DNA from: Fennellomyces sp. T-0311
Taxonomy: Eukaryota > Mucoromycota > Mucoromycetes > Mucorales > Lichtheimiaceae
NCBI GenBank assembly: GCA_025266875.1
Contig: JALLLT010000025.1
Span: 310,001-374,000 of the forward strand
DNA length: 64,000 nt
Direction: 5' to 3'
Part shown: piece by piece, positions 22,047-36,465 of the stretch
How the letters are laid out: every line of letters begins with the position of its first letter
How positions within the stretch are numbered: position 1 is the stretch's first letter
Program-made: the position numbers and the translations under genes
The notes under the pieces: generated by a model
The model's database searches: none
What the model saw: only the letters and a program-made list of their open reading frames with translations
What the model was told of the DNA's origin: nothing

Positions 22047-23334
22047 TTACATGATCCTGTCCAGCGGGTATTCCTTTTTGATCAAGTTGGCAAGCACCTT
22101 TCCAGGCCCAAATGAGATGAACTGCTCAATGTCCTGCTCCTTGCAGTACTGGATGCTTCGTTGCCATTCAACCGTTGCCGTCACTTGTTGCACAAGGAGT
22201 TTGGGGATTTCCTCCACGCTTGCGTACTACCTTTTGTGTTCATCATCAGACGATTGGACCGTGGCGCCCACTTACCGGCTTGGCTGTCACGTTGGAAATG
22301 ACATCCACGCATGGCTTTTTGAACGCAACACTCTTGAACGCTTCCTCCATCGCATCCGCCGCTTCCTTCATAAGCCTGCAATGGAACGGGGCACTGTCCT
22401 TCGGATCAGCCATCCATACCAACATAATTCCGAAACCGCACTTACGAGACTGGCAGATCCACAGCCCTGGCTGCCAACCGCCGAGCTTGCAGATTCCGTG
22501 ATGCCTCATCCACGCCTTCTCTCGTGCCGCTGATGACTACCTGGAACGACTACGGGAACGTTAATTGGACATACCAAAGAGTAAGCAAATGCACCGTACA
22601 CTGTTGATGTTGGCCATGTTGACAAGTTCGTTGGCAGGCAACTCCGCATTGATTTCCTTGATGGCCTGTTCAAGATCAGACAGTTTGGCCTTCCTGACCA
22701 CCAGTGCTGCCATGGCCGTCTGGCCCTGTCGATCCGCCACAGCCTGCGTCATGCGTTCACCGCGCAACCGAACTAACCGAACAGCGTCGGTTAACGATAA
22801 GGCACCCGTTGCCACCAATGCCGTGTACTCTCCCAACGAATGGCCCAACACATAGTTACACGCTTTGGCCATATCAAAGCCAAACTCCACTTCGAGAACA
22901 CGAAGCATGGCGATTGACGTCGTAAGGATAGCTGGTTGCGCATTTTCGGTCCGTTTCAATTGTTCCTGTGATCGCCGTTCAACACACACTGCTTTGTCAT
23001 ATGAAAACACCTTACCTGCTCCCCTTCGAAAATAATCGATCGCAGTCCGTTTCCGAGCGCTTCGTCCGCTTCGTCAAACACTAGCTTGGCTGAGCGCGGG
23101 TACAAATTGTACAGGTCCTTTCCCATGCCAACAAATTGCGAGCCTTGGCCTAAAACATGTTGTTGAGCAATTACATGATCTGCTCCAGAAAAAAATAAAT
23201 GACATACCTGGAAACAGAATGGCGCGATGCGACTTTTCGATACCAGCAATGCTCTATGTAAAAGTGAATATGGAGTTTGGGTTGACGAGAGTAAGCGGGT
23301 CTACCATCCATGCTCGTCTTGGAATGAAGGCCAT
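22047..23334 (-). CDS. MCT1: Mitochondrial malonyl-CoA:ACP transacylase
   Basis: Seven exons (23334-23305, 23253-23208, 23149-23016, 22965-22600, 22540-22446, 22393-22276, 22226-22047) give about 322 residues. The enzyme transfers malonyl from CoA to acyl carrier protein in type II mitochondrial fatty-acid synthesis. The first motif, FPGQGSQFVGMGKDL, is split by an intron inside the Gly codon. The nucleophile Ser is in GHSLGEYTAL, the Arg that binds malonate in LRGERMTQA, and the catalytic His in SAPFHCRLM. The C-terminal FGPGKVLANLIKK is also typical. The short basic N-terminus (MAFIPRRAWM) fits a mitochondrial presequence. Exon 1 is the least certain part; its donor is GTAGAC. Confidence 0.93.
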
Positions 23335-24681
23335 GGTGTTTCGACACAAAGAAAAAAAAGACACAGAAGGGAATTTTCCGGCGCGATCTTTTCCGGTTGT
23401 GTCGTACAAGCATTGTAAAGTCATCTCGATATGGTGCTTGACGGGCCTTGCTCAGTTACACACTGTGAAGCTTCATCACGCTCTTTTCACTGCGCATTGT
23501 CTTGATTCCCTCGTACAGAAACACTGCTGTGGCGCGTTACAAGCAATGCGGCATGATGAATGCACTGCATATTTCGCTCTACTCTCTTTGCGCTTAATGA
23601 TATCCGAACTATGGCCGAGTATAATCAAGTACAGCAGTCGTACCCGGAACCACTATTAGATCCCTCGGATATCTTATCTTTACATTGGCGCACAGTGTCC
23701 ATTAGTTTCTACACGACTATGTATGTCTTGTGACGCATCTCATTACCGATATATGGCGCCCGTTCTTCCAGTAATTGCTCATAACCATTAGTAATGATAA
23801 TACCTGACTTTTTTTTCACTCGAACTTTCTTGATCGTCATCAACGTATACATCCTTTTACCCCCACATTCATCGACGCGGCTACGCCTCACGGAGAGGAT
23901 AAACATCGTTTTCTTATTTACGCAGGATACAAAGTGATCGGCCTACATAGCAGATCTGTTGTCTTGTGTCATAAAGACTGTAGTCCCAATTATAAAGTAC
24001 GCAAACGCAAAAAGTATACGCATGTACGATAATGGATTTTGTTTATAGCCCTATATTAGTAGAGAAGACGCGTCGGCCTTACTTTCGCGTAATAGGTCAA
24101 GTCCATGACAGCCAGAAGATGTACCTAATGTATATGCTCCCTTGTTTGCGATACGTAGCTTCTCTCTCCTTTCGACAAGTTGGCAATGTTGGAATTATCG
24201 CTAATGGGGTCCCGCAGACAAATGTTGTTGCTGAAGGGGTGATTTCCTAATTGGGCGAACAAAAGACGTCTGCTTTATGCGTGGCATGCTGTGCCTCGTT
24301 GCATTCGATGCTTCTTACAAAAATGATTTCTCAACCTGGAACAGGCCATAAATAGACGAAAAATGCATATTTTGACGTATTTATCGACCTTGGAAAGACA
24401 AAGCACACGTATAAAGTATTCACTCTATATATATGGACCGTAGCACCAAAAAGCACCGTAAAATCCTTCACGCCGATCAAAAAGCCAGGTTTTTTTTCTG
24501 TTCTATAGCACACTTAAAATGCATGCAAAGTCTAATGCAGCTTACTCCATAAAAGCTGCCTTTTTATTCATTGAAGGATTTGATATATAAAGGAACATGC
24601 TCATTCAGCCAGACAAAATCTTTGTCCTTAATTTATTATACCCAACATCCTCTCTTCTTCTCCTATCGTCAAAAAAAAGAA
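23335..24681. other. Intergenic region
   Basis: This is the divergent upstream region of the malonyl transferase and the multi-span membrane protein. It contains a good TATA box at its right end and no coding frame I can support. Confidence 0.5.
24584..24593 (+). promoter_or_regulatory. TATA box of the multi-span membrane protein
   Basis: TATATAAAGG lies 98 bp before the ATG at 24682. It is a near-ideal TATA sequence at a reasonable distance. Confidence 0.55.
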
Positions 24682-25934
24682 ATGAATGAACCCGAGTTCA
24701 AACCAAATACTCCTATGGTGCAGGATTATTTCCGCCAAGCATCTTATACATTGGTATACATGAGCATCTGTATAACATGTGTAGTTTGGCAAATCATCAA
24801 CGCTGCAATGCTCGTGCGCCGATCCCGAAAAATCCTTCACTTTGCCGTCCTGTTTGAAGTTTTGCTCGCGTTTATAGTCATTTTATGCAGTCTTCTTAAC
24901 CCATTGACCAACCTTAGTTGTGAAGTCGTAAGTATGCTGCATCACAAACGAAGAGAGATTCGAGAATATTGAATAGAACATAATAGCGATATTGGGTCTC
25001 GATCATTGCAGTCAATCTTGCCGGCTGCTGTATTCAAAGTATCTTGCTTTACAAGGCGTACATTTGCTATGACAAGGCAAAGTGGCTCCTGTGTCTGGGA
25101 TCTTTTATCAATTTGGGTTACATTGCCTTGATTTTTCTTTATGCTACGATTGCAAAGGTACCCACGTACAAGGACCCAATGGGTAACTGCGTGGTAAGTT
25201 CCTTTCTTTGACACTTTCGGATGTCGCACTAAATGTCTTTCATGCTAGCTTTATAACTGCAAGTACCACACTTTTTTTTGTCAAGTCGAAAAAAAATGAA
25301 TAACATTTTGTTGGATCGTTATTATAGTGGAATGGCCAGCACTTGCCAAACTCGGTATCGATATTCTCAGCAATGCATTTTTGTCGATTGCATTTTTGAT
25401 GGTGATTCACAGACACTACCGTTTGTTCAACAACAGTTTGCACAAGTCACTTTTAGCCAGCGGCACACTTTTTTCGTAGGTGACTTTTGAAAAACCATGA
25501 CGGCAACACTCACTTTTTTGTTTTATGTAGGGTAGGTGTGATTGCTTCCAATATTATTACCGGGATTTTAATTGCATGTCGAGCCATGGGTGGTCTTTCA
25601 GCTGACCTTTACTCATTTGACTGTAAATGTTTTCACTATTCTATCTCTCCGATTGTGCTTAACAACGGTGTTTCTAGGGGTTATCACTGGATACTTGCTT
25701 ATCAAACAATTCAAATCGGACAAGAAACGAGAAGACAAAGATGACATTATTTCCAAAACCATGCAAAGTGATATGATAAGTGTTCTGTCCGATCGCAATA
25801 GTCGCGAACATCGCGTAGGGGCATTGGGCGGGCTTGATCTGTTGGAATCACCTACACATAATCGCTACTGTTCCAACTGCCGTGCATCTATAATCTCCCG
25901 AGATGACGATGATATTGAGAAACTTGCTAAATAA
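24682..25934 (+). CDS. Multi-span (about seven-helix) membrane protein, unknown
   Basis: The proposed exons are 24682-24927, 24987-25182, 25328-25475, 25531-25622 and 25678-25934, about 312 residues. Hydrophobic segments follow one another. They include LVYMSICITCVVWQIINAAM, HFAVLFEVLLAFIVILCSLL, a WVSIIAVNLAG segment, FINLGYIALIFLYATIA, ILSNAFLSIAFLMVI, VGVIASNIITGILIA and a short segment before LLIKQFKSDKKRED. A hydrophilic cytosolic-type tail (residues about 235-312) ends the protein. The layout resembles a seven-helix receptor-like protein, but I see no family signature. The junction between exons 2 and 3 is uncertain. The strong GTAAGT donor at 25194 gives the wrong phase, and the GTAACT donor 11 bp earlier restores it. 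Confidence 0.68.
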
Positions 25935-26058
25935 TAAAATTTCATTTCAGCGGAGAGACATCCGGGGATGCGATTCCGAGTAAAAAGTCACGGTGACACA
26001 ATGAGCAATAAGAGGAGGAGTGCGATCGAAATCGGTCGATCTGCGGGGCCTGTCAACG

Positions 26059-28214
26059 ATGCTACGAAACCTTGCTTTCAAACAGAAAAATGCAGCCCTT
26101 TTTTTCGCTTCCTTTCATCTTTCAATGCCTGCTCCAAACGAAATTGCTGGAATAAATCAACGCTACGTTCATCCTGATCCAAAAAATTATCGTGGTCGTC
26201 TCGGTTATGCGTAACTATCTTTTTTTTTTAAAAAAAAAGAAGACGCGAAAATTGATACATCGAGAATCCAGATGCCTGAATACCATCCTGAGGACACATA
26301 AGCCTCCTGTGTTTTGTTCTCGTACTTGTCGACTCGATACCGTTCGTCAAAAGGGGCTCGAGTACGTCAAAGAGCTTGCTGTAAAGGTATGGAGACTTTT
26401 ATTCTAAAGAATAAAGGTGGTCCGTTCTAAAATATTTTTTTTTGGAAAGAACGTTAAAGACTTGATCGCTCTGATCGAATGGAATGAAGGTTTGGAAATA
26501 TAACATCGACTTGGTAGCTTTGTTTCTAATGCATAAAAAACATAGCCCATGGAATCAAGTTTATGAGAATTTCGAGCGATGTGTTTCCATTTGCCAGCCA
26601 TGACACTGTTGGGTATAAAAGTTCAAGTTGCTTATTTTTTCCTTTGGCACTGACCTGTCGATAGATATCCTTTGGATTATGCAAAGGATGAGCTTAAAAA
26701 AGTGGGCGAGTTGGCAGCCAAATACGGCCATCGTCTGGTAAGAAAGAAACTTTTTTCCCTTTGTAACATGCCAGTCAGTTAAACTTTTTGCATTCCAAAA
26801 GACAGTGCATCCAGGACAGTATAACCAGTTAGCTTCACCCACTCCCGATGTAATTGATAGGACGATCAAAGATTTGAGCTGTACGTCATACCGGCGCGTG
26901 CTTATGAAAGGCTGTGATATTGATACCGTATTTACATTTAGATCATGCGTCCATGCTGGACTTGATGGGCCTCCCTGCTGATTCAATCATGATTATGTAA
27001 GGCACTGCTTACAAAAAGTATGGGCAATAGTCTAATAAAAATGTGTAGTCATATGGGCGGTGTGTATGGTAAGGTTTCATGTTCTACATCCACAAGTGCA
27101 GCTTCTCATACTTTATTGCATTATAGGCGACAAGCAAGCTACTTTGAAGGTATGCATCCGGCATACGTATATCCAACAAGCGAGCTAACAATCTTGTTGA
27201 CTTAGCGATTTGAGGAAACATTCAAAAAACTACCGGAACCAGTCGTGCGAAGACTTGTAAGCCATCGATACGTGTATGGCATTGTGGCCTGACAATAATC
27301 TGCTAGGTGATCGAGAATGACGAGCTATGCTACTCTGTCAGCGACTTGTTACCCGTGTGTCAAAAGTTGAATATCCCTTTGGTTCTTGATTGGTAGGTTT
27401 TTTCCCCGCAAACGATTACATAAAGCCGATACTGATTCTATCTGTTGCTTAGGCATCATCACAGGTTTGTAAGCAACAATCGACACACGGTGACTTTCTG
27501 ATATTTTTGTCATGTAGCATCAATCCTGGTGAGGTAGGAAACCTTTTGGACCTTGTACCTGCAATCAACGAAACTTGGTCACGACGCGGGATAAAGCCAA
27601 AGGTAAATCAGTGTGGATATGGTAAGCACTGGGTTCCAAACATTTTTTCATGTAGCAACACTATTCAGAGTCAAGGCCAGGTGCAGTGAGCGCCGTTGAG
27701 CGGAGAGCTCATAGCGACAGGTAGATTGACGTCATATACCACAGATCGATTCGTGCTTATCTCCTTTTATAGAGTAAAAGTAAACGGGATCAATCCGCGT
27801 CATTATTGTTTACTGTATTAACAGTCTACGGTATTAGAATCTTCCGCCCTCCGGAGACGATGTTGATCTGATGATTGAGGCAAAGGACAAAGGTACGTAT
27901 AATCATGTTATGATATGCTTATGTAGTTGACGCTGGCGGGTCATATAGAGCAAGCCGTGTTTCAGCTGTACAAGCTTTTCGACTTATACCCTGTGGACGA
28001 CGACGTGTGGATCCCGACAACAGCTTTGAAGGTCAAGGAAACGGTTAAGAAGCGCAAAATCAAGCGCGAGAAAACGAAAGACACTGTCAAGATGGAGGAA
28101 GAAACGGTTCAAGTGCAAGTTGAGGCCGAGGATCTAGGGGAAGGTATTCGTACACGAAGCCAACGACTGAAGGCCAAGAAAGCCAAAATGGCCACTGTAA
28201 AACTGGAAAAGTAG
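26059..28214 (+). CDS. UV damage endonuclease (UVDE/Uve1 family)
   Basis: Seventeen exons, all in phase, encode about 416 residues. They include 20, 23, 12 and 7 nt exons. The enzyme nicks DNA 5' of UV photoproducts in an alternative excision-repair route and uses a TIM-barrel metal site. Characteristic blocks in order are RLGYACLNT, FMRISSDVFPFASHD, TVHPGQYNQLASP, YHASMLDLMG, IHMGGVYGDK, LVLDWHHHSINPG, PKQHYSESRPG, ERRAHSD and DLMIEAKDKEQAVFQLY. A Lys-rich C-terminal extension of about 65 residues follows. An N-terminal start at 26059 was chosen because the frame is closed upstream by a stop. A short upstream exon using the ATG at 26001 cannot be excluded. The tail end faces AFG2B, with 29 bp between stop codons. 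Confidence 0.95.
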
Positions 28215-28243
28215 TCTGTGTGTAGAAATAAAATGCATTGCAA

Positions 28244-30986
<2,743 letters not shown>

Positions 30987-32391
30987 TGATTTTTTTTTTT
31001 ATTTGACTGTCCCTGGACATATCCACATGGCCACTGTATTGCAAAGGCAGAGATGGGTAGTCGAATATGGCAACGAGCGACAGAAGAGTAGTATCTTTGT
31101 TCATGATATACTCCTTCCGTTGGTCGCTTTGCCATTTTCTTACAGTGTATTGTTGTGGCACCCTACTAGCAAATGTCCTTGTACGAAGCATGATGTTTCC
31201 GACAAATAAGCTTAGCATTGTCCAGACAGATTCTGCGCCACAATCAATGAGAAGCATGCACGAAATAAAAGGTATCATTAAAGGCAGCTCTAACACGTAT
31301 TGCAAGAAACGAGAGTCGTCGTGAAAAGAAGCCAGGTCAGCGAATGCTCCCAAGAACTTACCGATCCAGCCACAGGTCCCTTTACTTTATGACCGTAAAG
31401 CGAACATTAGTTTTGCATAGATCACTTCTTGTCGTAGCCATCGAATTCGGCCGCAGAGTGGAAGCACTCATATGCCAATTCAGTGCACGGTTCAATAAAA
31501 GCAATGACATACTTATTGTTGTATACGCGGCTTCTAATAATTATTCCAGATCAGCTACCATATTGGTACACCGTTTACCGTGGCTGTGTGTGACGCATAT
31601 CGACCCACGGTTCCCGTCAGAAAAAACAATCACGTGAAAAATACTCTGGGTGAAGTCTCGTGTCCACTACGTATATTTGGATTGAGCTTCTCTTGCTGGA
31701 AGACGAACCATAAGCAAAGGATACCCGTTTTAATGATCGGTGAGCTCAACCCAAGAAAAGCCTTCTTCACAACTCATGCGGTATTGCAAGACAGACTTCA
31801 AACACTACCGAAAAAAGCATGTTTCGCTGCCGTTCGTAATGAAAAAACCCTGTTCCACGGTAATGAGGCAGATGAGACAAAAAGTACAGTCATGAAGGGG
31901 AACATGAAAAACGTCAGTGTCCTAACCATCGCATTGAGTACTGTGTGTTCCTAGCGGAGTGGCAGTGATCACAATGAAACCCTGTTTGGGAAATGATAGA
32001 CGTGATGTCCGTGCGCCTCCTGACACAAAATTTGAAACGTGGCGTACAGATCACGTAGAGAGACGCGTCGAGTGTCTACAGAATCCTCAGAACGTCTACT
32101 TTTCGAATAAAATACGAAGCATTGAAACCGGGCCAGTCTGTTATATGATAATTGTCTTCCGAGTGTATTACCACATATAGAAATTTTCATAAAAGATACC
32201 GGAATCTGTCCAGAGTGAAGTTTTGCGCATGGCGACAAGTTTTGGAAGCCATGGGAACAACTGCCATGGCTACAAATGACAGTTTATCAAGTTGTCTTGC
32301 GGCATGGTGGCATCTCATGCAAAGCAATGGTGGATGTACATTGGCAAAAGGTGGTAAAGGGATGATCTTATGGCTCCATGTGTAACACAAA
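30987..32391. other. Intergenic region
   Basis: This lies upstream of AFG2B and of the orphan gene at 32.4 kb. Only short frames without recognisable features occur. A run of ten T residues lies immediately 5' of the AFG2B start, on the plus strand near 30990. Confidence 0.5.
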
Positions 32392-33081
32392 ATGGCCAAC
32401 CTTCAAGTGCGTTCTGGTCATAGCAAAATAAATGAAAAAAGACTTTTTTCTCTCTTCCTCTTTCTTTCCGTAGTTATAACTATGTTCTTCACTGTACTTT
32501 TCGCTCTCGCTCTCCTCATCGTTGCTATTTGCATCGTTCAAACTGTTCTCTCGCGTGCCCATCGCGTGCCGCCTGATCCACCAACGCCATATGCAACACC
32601 TCTGCTGGTTTCCGCCGCCATGTCTCCGCTGTTGCAGTCCGTGCCCGCTGCTGCGTCTCCGCGTTTCCCATCTGTGCCCGCCGCCTCGTCGTCCATGCTG
32701 CTTTTTCAGCCAATGTCTCCCCCGGCGGCTGCGCTGATCCCCGAAGACATGTCTACCCCGTCGCCGCTTTTCGAAGCAATGCCTCTTCCTCCGCCGCCTC
32801 CAACTGTAGACGATGAGTTTCTCGGGCTCTTTGATCAGATGAGCATCACTCCGCGGAGCCAGCAAGTCCACAGTCAAACGACCGAAATGTGGCACGTTCC
32901 CTGGCGCGCTCCTCCTCTGGAAGACCTCTTTCCCGAGCTGACCGAAGAGGAAAGGGAGTTTGGCGTCCGCGCCTTCCTGCAGTCGTTGCTCCTCCGTGTC
33001 CGCAACCAGGACCACGACAATGGTGGTGACCCGCGTCGGTACGCCGTCGCTAACCGCTTCCTCCAGGAACATTACGACTGA
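32392..33081 (+). CDS. Orphan protein with N-terminal signal-anchor
   Basis: This is a single-exon frame of 229 residues. The likely start is the Met at 32482 (MFFTVLFALALLIVAICIVQ), which would make it about 199 residues with one signal-anchor helix. The helix is followed by a Pro/Ala/Ser-rich disordered segment (about residues 60-140) and an acidic-amphipathic C-terminus. There LEDLFPELTEEEREFGVRAF and RRYAVANRFLQEHYD look like folded helices. I do not recognise it. Coding composition is GC-richer and more regular than the flanks, which supports a real gene. Confidence 0.5.
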   Translation: MANLQVRSGHSKINEKRLFSLFLFLSVVITMFFTVLFALALLIVAICIVQTVLSRAHRVPPDPPTPYATPLLVSAAMSPLLQSVPAAASPRFPSVPAASSSMLLFQPMSPPAAALIPEDMSTPSPLFEAMPLPPPPPTVDDEFLGLFDQMSITPRSQQVHSQTTEMWHVPWRAPPLEDLFPELTEEEREFGVRAFLQSLLLRVRNQDHDNGGDPRRYAVANRFLQEHYD

Positions 33082-33674
33082 GTAAGTTGATGTACAAACT
33101 GTCAAAATCTTAGCAACAGAATCATTGATGAATCTTCTATAGAACAGTCGTAACTAAAAAACAAAAAACCCAAAAAAAAGAAAAACCACAAAAGCACAAA
33201 AAAAAGAAAAAACCCAAAAAAAAACCTCGCAAAAAAAGCCCCCCCGACAAAAAACAAAAGCAAAAAAAAAAAGATCCCCTCAAAAAAAAAAACAAAACAA
33301 AAAAAAACATCCCCATAGTTTAGATAATCAGTGCCTCCCTCTCTCTCTATATATATATTTACTGGACTATACCCTCTTTATATACCCCATCTTATATACC
33401 CTTTTTATATACCCTTTTTATATACCCTTCCAAATACCCACCAATTTTGTACATATACCCCCATTTCTTGCTTATACCCAGGGCCTCGCCCTCTGCCCAA
33501 GCAGCATCTCGAATCGACGAGCAGTGTGCCATGCCTATGACACAGGAACATCCCAATTTTGGTGGTAAGTACATTGGCACTTGGATAGTTAACACTTGAA
33601 AGCTAATGCTCTTTTATTTTATCAGTCGCAGGTGGCAAATAGGCTGGGCCTAGCCCAACGAGATCAGCGTCGGG
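33082..33674. repeat. A-rich low-complexity tract and a tataccc minisatellite
   Basis: About 33150-33310 is almost pure A runs punctuated by C and G. About 33360-33445 holds repeated units like TATACCCTTTTTA. No gene is visible. This marks the left edge of the repeat zone. Confidence 0.7.
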
Positions 33675-34456
33675 TCATATGTGCACTGCCACCCCATTGA
33701 GGACCTTATGTCGCCGTCATTCCGGTCTTTCTGCTGTGGGAAGGTGCGCAGTAACCAAGTCGTCGTATCCTGCTCGTTCTGTTGTTCAACGAGTTGCATC
33801 TCGGCCTCCTTGGGTTGTGAAGCTCTTGTCACTCTTGTGTATCTCTCAGGTAAGTTGTATGAGATAAGACACTAACAGATTTCGGTAAGCCTTCCAGACT
33901 ACGGCTGCACCTCTGTAGAGAAACTGGCCGTTAGTTTCTCCCAGGTAGCTGACACGAACAAATGTGTCTTGTGGTATTTCTGCAGGTCTATGGACATTGA
34001 GTTTTCCCAAATATTGTTATCGTGATCAAAGGTACGTTTACAAGCCAACAAGTATACAGCGGTAAACTAATTGGAATGTATAGTTTTGTAGAACCACCAG
34101 ATCTGGTCGTGGCCATTGGGGAAACTCAATGTCCATAGACCTGCAAAAATCCCACAAGACACATTTGTTCGCGTCAGCTACCTGGAGAAACTAACGGTCA
34201 GTTTCTCTAGAGAGTTGCAGTCGTAGTCTGGCAGGCTTGCCGAAACATGTTAGTGCCTTATCTCATACAACTTACCTGAGAGATACACAAGAGTGGCAAG
34301 AGCCTCACGACCCCTACGAAAGGAGGTTGAGATGTAATTCGTTGAACAACAGAACGACCAGGATACGCCGACTTGATTACTGCGGGCCTTTCTGCGACAG
34401 AAGGACTGGTTTGAGGGCGCCATGGGGCCCTTGGTGGGGTGCCAGTGTACATATGA
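33675..34456. repeat. Large imperfect inverted repeat, arms about 340 bp
   Basis: The left arm (about 33675-34010) and right arm (about 34115-34456) are reverse complements with scattered mismatches and small indels. The spacer is about 100 bp. The outer ends match as TCATATGT and ACATATGA. Inner ends match around GGTCTATGGACATTGAG. Both arms encode a similar peptide reading outward to inward, ending LLCISQVSCMR just before a GTAAGT-like donor. This could be a fold-back element, a MITE-like unit, or two inverted copies of a gene fragment. Confidence 0.85.
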
Positions 34457-34914
34457 TTCGACGCTGGAGGCGCTGTATGGCGCGCAGATGGGCGTTTAAC
34501 CGCCCGAGTTTGGGTAAGTGATGAATCAGTCGTCACTGAAAACAAAACGAAACTCATGTTCGTATTATAGCGTAGAGAGCGCCGCATGAAACAAGCGTGT
34601 CCCTGGAAGGCGCGCCAAAACGTTGAACATTTTTATGGTGCCTCTGTCAGGCGTCTGCTACTCATATCCATCTCGGGAGCGGTGAACTCAAGGAACAGTG
34701 CCGGGAGCACACATTGGGAAACATCACCCGTCTCTTCATCCATGGGACTTTGAAAGCGCGGATTCGTCAAACACAGCTACGGTGCTGATGGCGCCAAGAA
34801 TCACATACATCACATCCAACGGAGGAGAAACGAGCTCGTCGAACATCCTTATGGCGCTGAGGTTATTCAAAACCAACAAGCATCGGCACACGTAAAGCAC
34901 TCGTTGGCGGCACA
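34457..34914. other. Spacer between inverted repeat and satellite-like DNA
   Basis: This stretch follows the right arm of the inverted repeat. Only short frames without family features are present, and no gene is supported. Confidence 0.4.
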
Positions 34915-35300
34915 CAAAGCACATATTATTGCACACCATTGACACGCACACACTGACACATACAAGATACACACAAGATACACATGAAACACACAATCGC
35001 GTTGGCATACAAGACATACATGGCATGCGTTGAAACACATTGGCGCATCATTGGCGCACATCATTGGCAAACACCATTGGCAAACATCATTGGCAAACGT
35101 CATTGGCACAAACACACGGACATTGGCACACATGAAAGCGACAGAATATACATCATTGGCATAATCAAGGGCACCGGCATACAAGGATATTGATCTACAA
35201 GGCGCATACTGACATACGCAAGGACATTGTCACACCACTGGCACACAAATCGGCATGGCACATACAAGACATCTATGGCATACAAGAGACAAACATTTGC
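34915..35300. repeat. Degenerate cattggca-type minisatellite
   Basis: The motif CATTGGCAAACA / CATTGGCACACA recurs. It is tightest at 35037-35125, where units are about 16 bp, and is more degenerate on either side. Open frames here are by-products of the repeat. Confidence 0.75.
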
Positions 35301-35340
35301 ATCACACACGCGCCCACGCACGCAATATGCATACACCGAA

Positions 35341-35690
35341 AGATGCTTTCAAAAAAAAAGATACAGGAAAAGCTTTCAAAAAAAAGTCAGAAAAAAGTCC
35401 AAAAAAAAGTCAAAAAAAAGACAAAAAAGACAAAAAAAAAGATAAAAAAAAGATAAAAAAAAGATAAAAAGATAAAAAGACAAAAAGACAAAAAAAAAAG
35501 ACAAAAAAAAAACAAAAAAAAAGATAAAAAGACAAAAAAAACAAAAAAAAAGATAAAAAGACAAAAAAAAAAAGAAAAGAAACTTTCAAAAAAAAAAAAA
35601 GAAGAAAAGATACTTTCAAGAAAAGGACGCTGGAAAAGAAACTTCCAAAAAAAGACACAAGAAAAGAAAAAAATACAACATCCTGCGCAA
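35341..35690. repeat. A-rich simple repeat (AAAAAAGAY)n
   Basis: The plus strand is nearly all A with regular G, GAT or GAC interruptions. The Lys-rich (plus) and Phe-rich (minus) frames that cross it are compositional artefacts. Confidence 0.85.
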
Positions 35691-35699
35691 GAAGCAGGC

Positions 35700-35850
35700 A
35701 CTTGAGAATTATCCGCTCAAGAAGCATCCATACAAGGCTCCACTCCAGGCATCCACCAAGAATTACCCACTCAACAATTACTCGCTCAAGAATCATCCAC
35801 TCAAGAATCATCCATACAAGGCATCCACACAAGGCATCCACAGATATGGA
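35700..35850. repeat. Short repeats of caagaatcatccactcaa type
   Basis: Units such as CTCAAGAATCATCCA and ACAAGGCATCCA recur several times. They form a bridge between the A-rich tract and the tandem exon units. Confidence 0.65.
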
Positions 35851-36303
35851 AGCGCAAAAGTGCGCTGCTCGAACAAAACAAACACACAGTAAGTATAGTA
35901 CTTTAGATTGGCTCGTAACATATGTCTAGATTATTGACGAACATCCAATTTAGAAAGAAAAGCTCATATGCAGCCTTTGGGAACATGATGCTTAAGCGCG
36001 AAAGTGCGCTATCTGGACAAAACAAACACACAGTAAGTATAGCACTTTGGCCCGTAAAATATGTCTAGATGATTGACCAACATCCAATTTAGAAAAAAAA
36101 GCGCATATGCAGCCTTTGGGAACATGATGCTAAACCGCGAAAGTGCGCTATCTGAACAAAAACCAAATGTACTATACAAACACCATAAAGAATCTGTGGT
36201 TCCGAAAGTGTGGGATCCTGACTTGGAATGCAAGACAGCCTTGATATATTGTTATCAGATATTTTTTGTATGTAATATTCTATCCGTAACTATTAAATCG
36301 TAA
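35848..36303 (+). pseudogene. Gene fragment with tandemly duplicated exon-intron unit
   Basis: Three copies of a unit of about 140 bp lie head to tail. Each exon part encodes KRESALSGQNKHT-like residues and ends at a GTAAGTATAG donor (35889, 36033). Each intron ends CATCCAATTTAG, and the next exon begins KKSAYAAFGNMML. The middle exon is 35954-36032. In the third copy the donor is lost and the frame runs on through KHHKESVVPKVWDPDLECKT to a stop at 36303. No start exon is visible because the left side is satellite-like DNA. The family is unknown. Treat it as a gene remnant or the 3' end of an unusual gene. Confidence 0.45.
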
Positions 36304-36465
36304 TTCCATAATTTACTTTTCACTGTGCGCAAATGTTGCATACACAACTGTGCGTTGCATACGTAAAACACATGAGGGCGTCTCATAGTTATTCTTCGAG
36401 GCAGTAGAGTCTATTCCATTGACCGATCTTCCAGGAAACATAAGTGTTGCAAATAGCATTTTTGT

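Noticed and set aside
33360..33445. TATACCC units resembling telomere-like repeats
   Set aside because: The units are irregular, short in number and internal. They do not match a known telomere repeat.
35037..35125. Regular spacing that resembles a CRISPR array
   Set aside because: Units are about 16 bp without unique spacers, and the genome is eukaryotic. It is a minisatellite.
35190..35841. Lys-rich plus frames and Phe-rich minus frames
   Set aside because: They are produced by the A-rich simple repeat, not by a gene.
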